NCBI GenBank assembly: GCA_003640385.1
Contig: RCAB01000062.1
Location: forward strand, 146,057-210,056
From: Setaria digitata
Taxonomy: Eukaryota; Nematoda; Chromadorea; Rhabditida; Setariidae
DNA: 64,000 nt
Direction of reading: 5' to 3'
This document shows, piece after piece, positions 44,101-55,633 of this stretch (position 1 is its first letter; each line of letters starts with the position of its first letter). The notes below the pieces were generated by a model. The model was not told the DNA's origin and did no database searches. It saw only the letters and a list, made by a program, of their open reading frames with translations. A program made the translations under genes and the position numbers.

Positions 44101-46828
44101 AATTTGAAATTTTATATTGCAAATAAGCAATGTATCTTTTTGCCATTTGAATATTAAGTAATAAAATTATGGTATATCAAATTTTAAATTGACAATTATC
44201 GGACCATTGGTTCCATTGTGGCAGTTCACATAATTACTTAATTGGACAGAGAACGAAAGCATTGTTGAAGTTTCATAGAGTTATTGAAATAAATTCATTT
44301 AAGTGCTCTCATTAATTATAAATTGCAATCAAAAAAAGTAAAGTTCAGTAGGAGACAGTGGGATAAATGTGATTGAAAGCAAAAATTGGCAACATTTTTC
44401 AATGTGAAATTTTATATTACAAATAAGTAACATAGCTGTGAGAGTTAATGAATAAAATTTTTAGAACAGTACTAGAGTGATCGAGCAATCAAGAAGATGC
44501 TGGAAAATATTTAAAATTTGCTTGACAAAAGAAAACGGTAGTTTTGCTCATTGAAGAGTTCGAATCAGTGATTTTTCTTTTTTTTTTTTGCTAAATAAAC
44601 AGAAAATTTACATCGAAGAAAAGGCTATCAATTTCTCAAAACTATAAATAGTCATTATGCTCAAGAATTTTTTAATGAAATTTGATTTATAAATTATTTT
44701 TTTTTTTATCTTTTTCCATAATTTTGTCCGCATAATTCACATAATATCGCCATTTTACGGAAACTGTGCATCTGAAACGTATAACAAATCCGGAAATGTG
44801 GAACAAAGTAATTATGAATAATTGAATTGAGTTTAAAAAAAAAAAGAGGAATTAATGAGATGAAATGAACTGAACAAACTTGCATTGAAACTATCAGCAA
44901 CATGTTGTACTTAATGAACAGTTTGTTAATTGCGATGATTGATTGGTAGATTTAGATCACATAAAATAGTTTGAAATTTCCTTTGCGTTTTAAATTTAAA
45001 TTTTAAATCCACCAAAAAAAAAAAAATTGCCAATACTTTTTATTTGCATTTACTACTAATTCTTTCTTTTTTTTTTTTTTTTTTCATACGAAGGAAATCA
45101 GGAGTGAAAGAAGCAAGGTGAAGGAGGTGATAAGAGAATTATGCGGTAAACAAAATTTGAAATATATCATATCATATCATATCATAACTTATTGACTGCA
45201 TTGATTCAGTTTATTGCCATCATCATCATCATCACCGTATCATCATATCATTATCACCACAGATATCATCATGAATAAATGTCTTCTTCGCTACTTTTAA
45301 AAACAATTTATATTTGCAACAATATTTGCTGATTTATTTTACATTCAACGAACGGAAATGGTTCTTTCTCTGATTTCAAATTATTCAGCAATATGAAACC
45401 AACAAAACTTTATAACCTCCAAAACATCAACAATCGAAATTTTTTTCACTTCTCTGTTGAGATTTCAAACAATTTAAAAGCCTAATCATGGCAAATGGCT
45501 AACTGATGAGTGATACCTGAAGATAGCAAAGCAAGAAAACGATGTGGTAAAATTTATATTTCCAATGACACGCTTAATTCATCTTAAAATTAAATCTTTA
45601 CAAAAATACTACGTTTAATTTGTAACATATCCAAGCATTAATCATGCAACGAAGTAAATGTAAATTAATTTTAATTTAGCATATATCGTCAATTATGGCA
45701 AAAAAAAAAAAAAAAAATGAAAGATTAATTAGATTTATTTAACCAAATGGTAGGACATTCTGTGAACGTTTTTCTTAACGGTTTACAAAAAATTTGTAAA
45801 TGCACAAAAATTTTTGGCTGTTTTTTCCTTTTTTTTTTTTTTTTTTTTTTGTCGAATAATATCATCGCGCGAGAATTATCCAGTTATTCAAACAGTACAT
45901 GGCTTAGGCAGTTAATTTTCACTTAATCCGACAATATTCGTATCATTTTCCTGAAAGAAATTTACACCAATAACATACCCCATTTGCCTGTTTTTGGATT
46001 ATGATTCGTATTATTTTATCACGATTATTTCTAAAATCAAGAAATCATCTTTTGCCAATTTGTAGTCGTTTTAACTTATTTATTTTAATAATATTGTACA
46101 GGTAGGTAGGTATTCATAACGGAAGTGATTCATTTCATTTTGAGTTCATAAAAGTTCCACAACATCTAAAATTAGGACAAAAAGCATTTCTCGTAAACTT
46201 TATTGCACATATATAAAGAGAGTAATTAAGATTCTTTTGTACTGAAATACATACATTTTTTTTTTTTTTTTTTTTAAACTAATCATGGATAGAAAAAGGG
46301 AGAAAGGGAAATTAAGATACTTATTTGATCTCTTTTTCCGTCTTTCCTTTTTTTTTTTTTCTTTTTTTTTTTTTGTTATAAAATATGTATGTTTTAAAAA
46401 AATTTTTGTTTCTTAAAACAAAAAAAGAAAGTGAAGGAAAAAATGGCAATATTTTTCAGTGAATGTCAAAGAAAAAATAGTTTGTAAAATTAATGAATAT
46501 AAAATGAACCGTTCCCGCAATTCATTACTACCAAATGTTATCTTTCTTTTAAACGGAATCCGAACAACGCGATACTCTTCCTGTGCTTTCATTTTAAAAC
46601 GATAAATTTTACTTTATTCGGTTTATTTCATCAATTGTTCATATTTGTCAAAACCAACAGTCATTGTTGTAAAAAGAAAAAAAAAAAAACGAAACTAAAA
46701 AACAAAAAAATGTATGCCACTCTAAATTTACAACAACCGTATGTCAACCGTTTTGTTCATACCTACAAACTACAAACATTAAAACTTGTTCAGACTACAG
46801 AGAGAACTCTGTATCTTATTCAGACTCT
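41140..46828. other. Long intergenic region
   Basis: About 5.7 kb upstream of the ground-like gene with no recognised exon. It contains a CA repeat at about 42558-42577, a diverged 47-bp repeat pair (about 44085-44131 and 44385-44432), an ATATC repeat at 45165-45186, and several T runs of 20 or more (45832-45850, 46258-46276). Promoter elements for the ground-like gene presumably lie at the left end. Confidence 0.6.
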
Positions 46829-47080
46829 TTAAATTACCCACCATCTGTTTGCCGCATTCCTTTTATCATTACTATTTCCTACTACTGTTACTGTTACTCT
46901 CACCATTATTCTATCACACACAGCGTTGCCACTGATATCACTAATTATACCACAAACATGATTACTTATCGTTGACACCCTAATTACTCTGGAATTTTTC
47001 ATATAATAATTATTATCAAAGCCAAAACTTCCATTCCTTACTGCTGCTAGTACCAGTAATATGCAGAACAACCTAACCTG
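46829..47080 (-). CDS. Possible small secreted protein exon
   Basis: An open exon behind a good TTTCAG acceptor (AATTTCAG|GTTAGG, boundary at 47080) encodes a hydrophobic run RLFCILLVLAAV that would serve as a signal-peptide core, then a polar, Val/Ile-rich segment with two Cys, ending at a stop at 46829. An in-frame start exon was not found, and I do not recognise the protein. Codon content is plausible but the evidence is thin. It could also be a chance frame. Confidence 0.25.
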   Translation of the reverse strand, partial: QVRLFCILLVLAAVRNGSFGFDNNYYMKNSRVIRVSTISNHVCGIISDISGNAVCDRIMVRVTVTVVGNSNDKRNAANRWWVI

Positions 47081-47862
47081 AAATTAAACGTGCAAATGTT
47101 GAAATTTTGAAAGCAGAAGTCTCGAACTCCGAAATGACCGCCCAATATCATAGTTAAACAAACCTGTAAACTTTATATTTAACGCACAATATTCACAATG
47201 TAGAACCAAATACAACGATTTTTTTTTTTTTTTGAAAAAAATCTACGATAAACAATGCAGATTTCCTTTTCACTATGAAAAGAAAGAAAATTTTTATCCT
47301 GTTCTTCATACGAAGTATTTTCATTTGCACAAATTTAACCCGATAAAATTGCCTTCAGCGCCTCTTTTAGATATGCAGCTAAACAAATCCTCGTATGTAA
47401 ACATCACAAACCATTTATCCTTCGTTAAGTTTACACAAATAACGAATTAATCGAATTAATCACAGAAGACATTTGAAACAAAAAAGAGACAAACTCAGTA
47501 ATACGAAGAAGGATAAAAGTTAACAAATGAATGTGTTCCAGAATCTAAATCCATTCCCAAAAGAAAGTTGCTAATTGTAAATTTCTCTTAGCTATGAAAA
47601 ACGGAGACAAAATGGGGGGACAAAAGAGATAAAGAAGACTTCCATAACCATATAAAGTAAAAATTAAAAAATACCAAAAAAGTTACAAAAGAAATTCAGA
47701 ATTCTTACATTAATTCCTCCTTACTATCTTCATCATATCTTTTCGAAGTCTTTCTCTTACTCATTCCTAATATTCTATTAAAAAATTAGACCTGTAATAA
47801 TCTCTTCATATCTCCTTCCCTTTACATTTTTGTTAGCCCCACAAAAGCTGGAAAGCTTTTTA
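47081..47862. other. Intergenic, 3' side of eIF2alpha
   Basis: About 0.8 kb with no convincing coding exon; one T run at 47219-47233. Confidence 0.6.
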
Positions 47863-48952
47863 TTAATCAACTTCATCAACAGAATCATCGCTTTTGTTTC
47901 TCCGATTTGCTTCCTCGGCATCTGCTTGCTGATCTAATCCTTTCGGTGCCACCAAACCATCATCATCGCTACCCTCTTCACCACTCAGTTCCTCAACAAG
48001 CGTTTCCATCATTTCCAACCGCTTCCTGATTTCTTCTTCATCTAAATCTGTCACCACTTTTGGCTGAAATTTCGCGAATCTAATTAAGTGGAAGAAAAAC
48101 TACACTACCGAGGACTCTTGAAATAATAGTGCTACATTTCCGAACACTGCAATAAATGTTTGGTTTAACCTCATACACGCAATGCTTTTGAACAATCAAG
48201 AGCGATTCCATAAAGTCCATCATAATTCTCCAAGTAACATTTTATTTCGAATCAATCATTCCCCAGCAAAATCTGGTAAATTTTTAGAAATCAGTAATCA
48301 GAACTTACAGGCATGATCGTCTTGAAGGTCCCTTGATAAGATTCGATAGTTTCTCTGATTAAATTAAGAGCTTTATGTATTGCTTCCAAACCTTCACTTC
48401 TTTCTAATGTTTGTGTCGTAACAACAAAAAGTGGTGCTGCTATAAGATTGATCTACAAATGAAAATAATACTAATAAGAGCAAGGAAACGGATAATTTCT
48501 CCAACCAATTAAACATAAAGGGTAAACTGTAGAAATTTCATAACTCACTTCGAATTACTAACTTCATCCAAAAAAACTTATGCATACCTTCCCTACATTT
48601 ATAATTTTGAATTCTTAATAACTAAACAATCTCACTACGACAATTAGTACTCACCTTAATTGGCATTTCTGGAGTTGAGCATTTTTGTCCTTTAATCAGA
48701 GCATCTTTTACAGCATCTATGCCATCATATGCGAAACATGAAACTTCAATATCAGCTCGAATTTTTACTGCTTGTGGGGTTAGTCTTTTCCTAAAACGGT
48801 AACCGCTAGTTCATTAATCCATTTCAACGGTTAAAAATAATGGCAGATCACACTTAAGTTCGTATAAGAAATTTGAAACACCATTTTAATTCATCCGACT
48901 CTTAGGCTTCCCTTCGTCTAGTTTTTTGTCTTTTGTATCTACTAAATAAAAG

Positions 48953-48983
<31 letters not shown>

Positions 48984-50145
48984 AAAGGAAAAGGATATGT
49001 CAGCATATACGATTATGAAAAATAATTTACTTAATATCTATCAAAAGTTTTTCACGAATGTCAGGTGTTATATCACATTCGTCTAAAGCAGTTGGATCAC
49101 TGATAGCCTTCTTAAAGATATCAAACGCTGCTCCCTTCCTCTTCAGTTTTCTGTCGAAATACCATGCTGTCTTATCATACAGTTCTTCCAGCTGCTCTTC
49201 GGAATCATAACCCAGTTGGTCCGCTACATGCCGAAGAATGCTAAAATTGTAAAATTAGCGGATAACAATAAAATCTTAAAGGATAGTGAACTGAATGTAA
49301 TCATAACTTCAAATTTCAATTTATCGATGACTTGACTTGCATTTATTAATTCTCAAAACCAGCAAACCATAAAATGTGCTGTCGTCCTAGTAATACAGTT
49401 CAAAATCTCAAGAATTTAAATTGTACCATTTACTCCTATCTCCGAAGACGAAGAACTAATTTCTTGTAAAGTTATTGTTAAGAAATATTCCCTACAAATA
49501 AATATTTCGCTGAAATATTCACTTTTAAACTAGTAACACAAAGTATTACTAAGCTATAATCTGACCGGAGAGATCAATTACCTGTTGACAGCTTTGGCTT
49601 TTGCAAACCGTTCCTCACATTGTATGGAATCTTTTGAATAAACTCGTCTCTTCGATAAATCAATATACCCTTTTTCCTTATCAACACGTATAACAACGAC
49701 ACATTCGTTTCGACCAACTCGAATTAGCTTATTTACTGATCGGATACGTCGGCGTGAAAGCTCTGACAGCAATATCATACCCTCTGCAAAATGTTAATGA
49801 TAATTAATAAAAAGTACTTTAAAATATAGAAGATGATAAGAACATTTTAGAGCGTCTTCTTACACCACTAAAAAATGAATAAAACGTTTTTTTTTTTTTT
49901 TTTTCCCCAACAGTTTTATAACTTTGCAAACAGATTCACTTCACGCAATAGGCTCATGATGTGAAGCGCATATTTGAATCCCCATAATATCGAAGAACGT
50001 CATAACTGCATGGAAATGTACCTATGTTATTATATTCCAGTAACGACACATATGCACCCATCTCGGCTATTTGACGTATATTTACCATAACCGTATCCTC
50101 TACATCAGGAAACTGATTTGCGTAAAATCGACAAGACAAAGGCAT
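47863..50145 (-). CDS. Translation initiation factor eIF2 alpha
   Basis: Alpha subunit of eIF2, which brings initiator Met-tRNA to the 40S ribosome; its phosphorylation shuts down general translation in stress. Exons: 50145-50022, 49783-49582, 49240-49031, 48790-48655, 48452-48309, 48063-47863; 338 aa, all phases join and all donors are GT. It opens [20 protein letters not shown], an S1-type RNA-binding domain, with the regulatory serine at residue 51 in [13 protein letters not shown]. The helical middle ([16 protein letters not shown]) and the C-terminal alpha/beta domain ([32 protein letters not shown]) follow, then an acidic tail with [15 protein letters not shown] and EEGSDDDG. Length and order match the family. 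Prohibitin lies about 0.66 kb upstream on the same strand, so the two may share a polycistronic unit. Confidence 0.97.
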
Positions 50146-50809
50146 GTTGGCCTTTTACAAAACCCACAGTGATCTTTCCTGGAAAAAAGCATGACCAATT
50201 TGAGGTATTCTGAAAAATAAAAAATAAAAATCCTCGAACGAATGATAAAATTAACACTGCACAAAAATAATGCTCAAAGTTTCCTCCGTACTGCTTCCAT
50301 ATATTGACCGACTGATCATTCTGAACTAAGCAAAACAAATAATTTCACAAATTCCAATACTATATTTTAAATAAAGGATACAGCTTTCTACATTTTCTTA
50401 TCTAATTCCTATTGATTATATTTCCCCATCAAACAAACAGAAAACTTAAAGAAATCTGAATCTTGCATGCTCGTTGAGCGCAACCAAGGGCTAAGACACG
50501 TCATGCATGCTCTTTAAGATGTCTCCGCCGCCAAGCTAAACCTAAAATCTTCCATAAAAAAAAAACGCAACTGAGAACATAAAATATATTAACAGTTAGT
50601 TAACCACCTTAATTACTTCATAAATACGAATAAAGGTGCAAATACTTTATGAAAAAAAGTAAAATAAAAACATAACAAATTCACAACAATAGTAACAAAT
50701 GAAATCAAACATAAAAACCGTGGTAGCAGTACTTGTATGAAAGGGAGCGGGGATCTGAATAAATCGAAAATACTGAGTCAGATCATAAAATCAGCAGCAA
50801 CACTCAGTT
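50146..50809. other. Spacer between phb-1 and eIF2alpha
   Basis: About 0.66 kb. Apart from the acceptor at 50179 it contains no recognisable gene; 50460-50545 is less AT-rich than its surroundings. Confidence 0.5.
50176..50189 (-). promoter_or_regulatory. Probable trans-splice acceptor before eIF2alpha
   Basis: CTTTTTTCCAG on the minus strand ends 33 bases before the eIF2alpha ATG, with no upstream exon evident. This is the context expected for spliced-leader addition in nematodes. It could instead be the acceptor of an unseen 5' UTR intron. Confidence 0.5.
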
Positions 50810-53206
50810 CTAAACTGATGGCAAATTAAATAGTGTGTTTTGATTATTTGGTAAATAAACAACATTTCGGGACTTTGCCATCCTTTCGGCTATTTCTTCT
50901 GCAGCCTCAATTTTCCGTAATTCAATCAAACCATCACCAGCTTCTTTGAATGCCTGCAGTAAGACCGTTAATATTGTCAAAAACTACTCAAATATCATAA
51001 TCTACTTCAAGATGTGAAGACATATAACAATGATCAGAAGCAGTCATAAAGACTAGGAAGTTTCAAAGAATATGTGTACTACCACAATCCAACGCACTAC
51101 TAGCAATGAATCAAAGCAAAAGTTCTGTTTTTGGAAATAATAGTTAGTAGCTGTATATTGTTCAAGTTATGTTAGCAAGCAAAGTCATCTCACAAAGAAT
51201 TACAAACGTTAAATTCATAATATAGATATATTAAATCCCTTACCTGGGCCAAAAGCTTAGCTGCCTGTGCATCACCTTCTGCAGTCGTTATAGCTGCAAC
51301 TTTCATCTGTTCTGCCGTTTCGACAAGATAACGAGCTTTTTCAGCTTCTTGTTGTGCTACCTGCTTCATTTCTACAGCATCTGTGAATTCACGTCCAAAA
51401 GAAAGATGTGTCTGAAAAATTTCCACGAATTTTAGAAGTTTTAAGAAACATGGAATTATGCCAACACTTCTCTATATTACTGCTAGTACTATGGGCCATT
51501 AAGCAGTATGACTTTGGTAGTAATAGCATGTTAAATATAAAGGCTTGCTGCACATGTTTCATTTGGCTGTGCTTTGATATTATCCTTTTAATAATAGCTA
51601 TTATAAGTCAAATTTCACACGGTATTAAAAAGAGGACTTACAATAGCAATGTCATCCAATAAGATGCCGAATTGTTTAGCTCTTTCCGACAGTTCAAGAG
51701 ACACTCTATGACTGACGCTTTCTCGTTGTGTGATCATTTCATGTGCATCGAACTGAGCCTGAAATTAAATCGAAACTATTCTCTCAACAAGATAACTCTC
51801 CAAAGCAATTTCCTGATAACTCTCCAAAGCAATTTCCTATTTTGGCAGAAGATATAATAATGTATACAAAAACAATAAGTTCTGACAAAAAATCCAACAA
51901 AATAGTGACAGTGAAAATATGTTAATTACGAACAACTTATCAAGGAAATTAACAGAAGAGAACAATCTTAAGATGTTGGCCTTCTTAGAAAGCTACTAAT
52001 GATTTTTAGGAAATTCAAGCATAGAAGTATTCAGCGTATATGAAGATATATCATGGGAGGGAAATGTAGGTACGTTAATACTTTTATAAAGATTACTTAC
52101 AACAACAGCTTTCAAAACTTCATTTGTGATTGAAGGAAGCACTCTTTCTGCGTAGTCACGTCCAATATTCAAATATATATTCGGTAATTTACTTGGTTCG
52201 GGTCGATGTAAAACTCTCAACGTTATTTGAACATTTTGTAGGTCTAAAGTAGAATAGTAAGAAAAAAAATTGTATTTTCGACATAAAATCTATAAATTAT
52301 CAGAAACTTTCCACAAATCTCTGTATCTTTAAGACTTAGAATTATGAAGAAAGAAAAGAGAAAGCCTACCTTTACTTCCTGTAATAGTAGACACGACTCG
52401 TGGAGTTGACCGAATATCAAAAATGATCGGTTTCTGGATTCCTGGAATCAGCATATGGGTCCCTTCACCAATAACTTCGGGTTTCACCCCCGTAAACCGA
52501 TCGAAGATTACAGCTCGTTGTCCACCATCAACTATAATGATATAAGCGCGCTTGTGATCCATAACATCACTGTATCAGATCTTTACTATTTACTTCTTCA
52601 CTTTGAACCTTCTAATTTTTCAACACTTACATATCAACTGTTCATAATCTCGCTCAAATTTCTATGCACTTGGATAAAAATGAATTTTAAAATACTTAGG
52701 TAAAAATGAATTTTTCAAATTAAGCTCCTAGAACTAGCCAAATTTAAATCTAAAGAATTCCCAGCACTGTTAACAGTTGAGTACTGATCNAAAGCATCCT
52801 CGTTACGTAGGATCATGTAGGAAGTAAACAAAAAGGCATTAACTAATAATCAATCACTCTGCTACTTGATTCGAAACACTAATAAAAAAANGTTAACAGT
52901 TGAGTACTGATCTGATTCTCAAATGTGGCATGTGCTTGAAAACTTAACTCTCAGCTGAATTAACCTGACTAAATTTCGTTTACTTCCTACATGATCCTCG
53001 TTACGTAGGATCATGTAGGAAGTAAACAAAAAGACATTAACTAATAATCAATCACTTTGCTACTTGATTCGAAACACTAATAAAAAAAAGATAAGACATG
53101 AAGAATAACCGTTGTAGAGGGCCTTTGACACTACTCCCGCACCAACTGCTACGGTAGCACCAAGCTGAATCAAGCGTTTCATTAATCTCTCTCCCACTGT
53201 TGCCAT
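50810..53206 (-). CDS. phb-1: Prohibitin 1 (mitochondrial SPFH protein)
   Basis: Subunit of the ring-shaped prohibitin complex in the inner mitochondrial membrane, where it supports membrane protein turnover. Exons: 53206-53110, 52531-52370, 52243-52101, 51758-51642, 51411-51244, 50953-50810 (TAG); 276 aa, all phases join. The N-terminal hydrophobic stretch ([12 protein letters not shown]) acts as membrane anchor. It leads into the SPFH core: [56 protein letters not shown] and [13 protein letters not shown]. The coiled-coil follows ([34 protein letters not shown]). A TTATTACTGATAG acceptor 11 bases before the ATG suggests trans-splicing. Exon 1 is present twice (53206-53110 and 53400-53304) because 193 bases are duplicated around an N at 53281, most likely an assembly fault. 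Confidence 0.97.
51791..51838. repeat. Perfect 24-bp tandem repeat in a phb-1 intron
   Basis: A 24-base unit starting GATAACTCTCCAAAGC occurs twice (51791-51814, 51815-51838). Confidence 0.95.
52770..52913. other. Misplaced allelic contig between two Ns
   Basis: Between Ns at 52790 and 52891 lies a segment nearly identical to about 52993-53087 but with at least two single-base differences (GGCATT/GACATT and CTCTGC/CTTTGC). A roughly 20-base stretch starting GTTAACAGTTGAG occurs just before the first N and again just after the second. This looks like a second haplotype inserted during scaffolding, inside phb-1 intron 1. Confidence 0.7.
52978..53027. repeat. Perfect 21-bp inverted repeat (hairpin)
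   Basis: Left arm 52978-52998 starts GTTTACTTCCTAC; right arm 53007-53027 is its exact reverse complement; the loop is CGTTACGT. It lies in phb-1 intron 1. Confidence 0.95.
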
Positions 53207-53474
53207 CTTTCCTTTTCCTATCAGTAATAAAAAAATTAATCAAGTGACAGTAATGCGGCTACTCGAATGACCCTAGCAGTNAAGATAAGACATGAAGAAT
53301 AACCGTTGTAGAGGGCCTTTGACACTACTCCCGCACCAACTGCTACGGTAGCACCAAGCTGAATCAAGCGTTTCATTAATCTCTCTCCCACTGTTGCCAT
53401 CTTTCCTTTTCCTATCAGTAATAAAAAAATTAATCAAGTGACAGTAATGCGGCTACTCGAATGACCCTAGCAGT
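53088..53474. repeat. 193-bp exact duplication flanking one N
   Basis: Bases 53088-53280 recur as 53282-53474, separated only by the N at 53281, and include phb-1 exon 1. Apparent identity across intron and exon suggests an unmerged contig overlap rather than a biological duplication. Confidence 0.85.
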
Positions 53475-53980
53475 GGCCAGTTCGATTTATACACAAAATC
53501 ACGATGTCATTTAATAGTTAATTATAACTCCTGAAACACAACAACAAAGCATGGAAAAGAAGGGAATCTGAAACACTATCTTTCTCAATTAAAGTAGAAA
53601 TGTCCGATTTGATCATTTCCAATCATTATAAATGATGAGAGCACATCTAGTCAACGCATACTCTAATGCAACAACACGAAATGTCACCTCAATAAGCAAC
53701 GCAGTTTAATTGGTCCTACAAAGGAGTCAAGTCAGAATATTCCTTAGAAAAGACAGTCCGCGTGACAATATCGAAAGTCACACGTAACGTCGCTAATGAC
53801 ATAGTAGGACATAGGACACCACAAATGCATTCTCATCAGAAAAACCTAATCGTGTCCTGATTCGACACCATTACTTATAAAAATGCGTGAGTGTCACGTG
53901 TAGCAGTCTAGAACCCTGGGAAATTGCAACTCTCGAGAAAAGTCCAACAGCAGTGACGCAACCGAAACGAACACCCTTAC
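53475..53980. other. Upstream region of phb-1
   Basis: About 0.5 kb with less extreme AT content than the intergenic stretches elsewhere. It probably holds promoter sequence for phb-1 or later exons of the hypothetical gene; no site can be named with confidence. Confidence 0.4.
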
Positions 53981-54212
53981 TTTCCTCTTGGTTTGGGATT
54001 TCATTTTCACTTGAATGGTCTGAAATGATGCTCTGTGCAGTTTTTGGGATGGCTAGAAGGCGATTTGGAGGTTGTGGGTGCACGTGTGTGGGTGGTTCTT
54101 GCTTTACGTAAGGGTTCCATGTGCTGATTTCTATTTCATGCGTCAGTTCTTTTCGTAGTGACACCACGTGGCGTACTTTTGCTTCTTGGAGGAGTTTCTG
54201 GCATGTAACCAT
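53981..54212 (-). CDS. Hypothetical first exon, head-to-head with RPL27A
   Basis: An ATG at 54212, 48 bases before the RPL27A start on the other strand, opens a frame beginning MVTCQKLLQEAKVRHVV with a Pro-rich middle (KQEPPTHVHPQPPNRLL). The frame ends at a good donor (GAGGAAA|GTAAGGG, boundary 53981). A candidate next exon opens behind ACGATTAG near 53855 in the right phase. Base composition here is less AT-rich than the introns. I do not recognise the protein. If real, it would precede phb-1 on the same strand and could head a phb-1/eIF2alpha unit. Confidence 0.35.
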
Positions 54213-54260
54213 GGCAGGAGATTGCAGTCGATTAGTTGACTTTTTCTGTTGTAGTATTTA

Positions 54261-55139
54261 ATGGCTACGTCAAAGAAGAAGACAAGGAAACTAAGGGGTC
54301 ATGTGTCACACGGACACGGACGTATCGGGAAGCACCGTAAGCATCCAGGTGGTCGAGGTAATGCCGGTGGACAACATCATCACCGTATCAATTTTGACAA
54401 ATACCATCCGGGCTATTTTGGAAAGGTTTGATTACGCCCTAATGTTAAGCACCAGTTATCTTATCTTACCATTTAGATACTACATCAATAATGTGATGGG
54501 ATAAGGACGGCTTTCTCAAACGCTGCTGTTTGTTTTGTTTGTAAATATCTTTCGGTTGGTATGATTGTTAAAGTAGTTTCTGTTATATCTTTAAGTTAAA
54601 GTTTTCAAATTGGTTTCCAAACACAAAATCTAAAGTATATGGTCTCTGTCGTTCAAAAAAGCATATCTTGTAAGTCAAACTTTTAAAATATAAAAAATAG
54701 AGTCCTTATCTTGAAATCGCTTTAGAGTACTGGAGTCTACTAAAATCCTCACTATTCGATAATTTAGCAGAAATCTTTACCTAGGGAGCAGCTGTCAGAG
54801 CCATTTTTTTTTTTTTAATATTTAAGTGATATGTAGGATTTTTAAAGTGATTTTTTTTAGGTTGGTATGCGAAATTTCCATTTGCGGCGTAATCGCTTAT
54901 ATTGCCCGACGGTAAACGTTGATAAACTGTGGTCGCTTGTATCGGAAAGTGTACGGAAGGTTTATGCAGAAAAGAAAGATAAGGCACCAGTAATCGATGT
55001 AGTTCGGGCTGGTTATTTCAAAGTACTTGGTAAAGGCCTTCTACCAAAGCAACCTGTTATTGTCAAAGCCAAATTTTTCTCACATTCAGCTGAACAAAAA
55101 ATCAAGGCAGTCGGTGGAGCCTGTGTATTGGTTGCTTGA
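54261..55139 (+). CDS. Ribosomal protein uL15 (RPL27A)
   Basis: Large-subunit ribosomal protein. Two exons, 54261-54425 and 54861-55139, joined in phase 0: 147 aa, the usual length. It begins [20 protein letters not shown], continues [18 protein letters not shown], a basic Gly/His-rich arm that threads into rRNA, crosses the splice at FGK|VGMRNFH, and ends GGACVLVA. The ATG lies directly after a TTTTTCTGTTGTAG acceptor with a 6-base leader, the pattern of a trans-spliced nematode mRNA. The P1 gene follows on the same strand about 0.5 kb on, which suggests co-regulated ribosomal genes, though the gap is wide for a tight operon. Confidence 0.97.
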
Positions 55140-55633
55140 GGATTGTAATGCCTTCTAGCCATGTATTTGTTATTGTTTTGGAATGATTAAAAGATATAAC
55201 ATAAAAGTAATTGTGTGAGCCAGTCGTTTACTCTACGCAAATTTATACTTGATTACAAATTTTGTTCGAGAATTAAAATATTGTCCAAAGAATTTAGATT
55301 GTTGTATTCGGAATTCATTTTAAAATTCGATATCGACGAAAGTTTAGGGTATTAATCTGTTTGTTAGTCAGTTAACATCTTTCAATTCATTATTGGCTAC
55401 TAGTTTTTTCAAGTAGCTTTTTTATTATCACATATTTAAACTGCAGTAGAGGTGGACTCTATTCATCTTATTTTACTCATTTCCTTTAAGCATTTTTTCC
55501 GAGATTTTTAGTGTGTTCGAAGAAGGTGATTTAGGAGCTTTTAATCCTTATTAAATGTAGGTTTAGATAAAGTGCACTGTTCTCAAATCGAGCTAAGGCT
55601 TAATAGCGACGTGCATTTGTGATAAAGGAAGAA
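55140..55633. other. Spacer between RPL27A and P1
   Basis: About 0.5 kb with no coding sequence. A TTTTTCCGAGATTTTTAG acceptor-like run ends at about 55510, roughly 120 bases before the P1 ATG. Confidence 0.5.
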
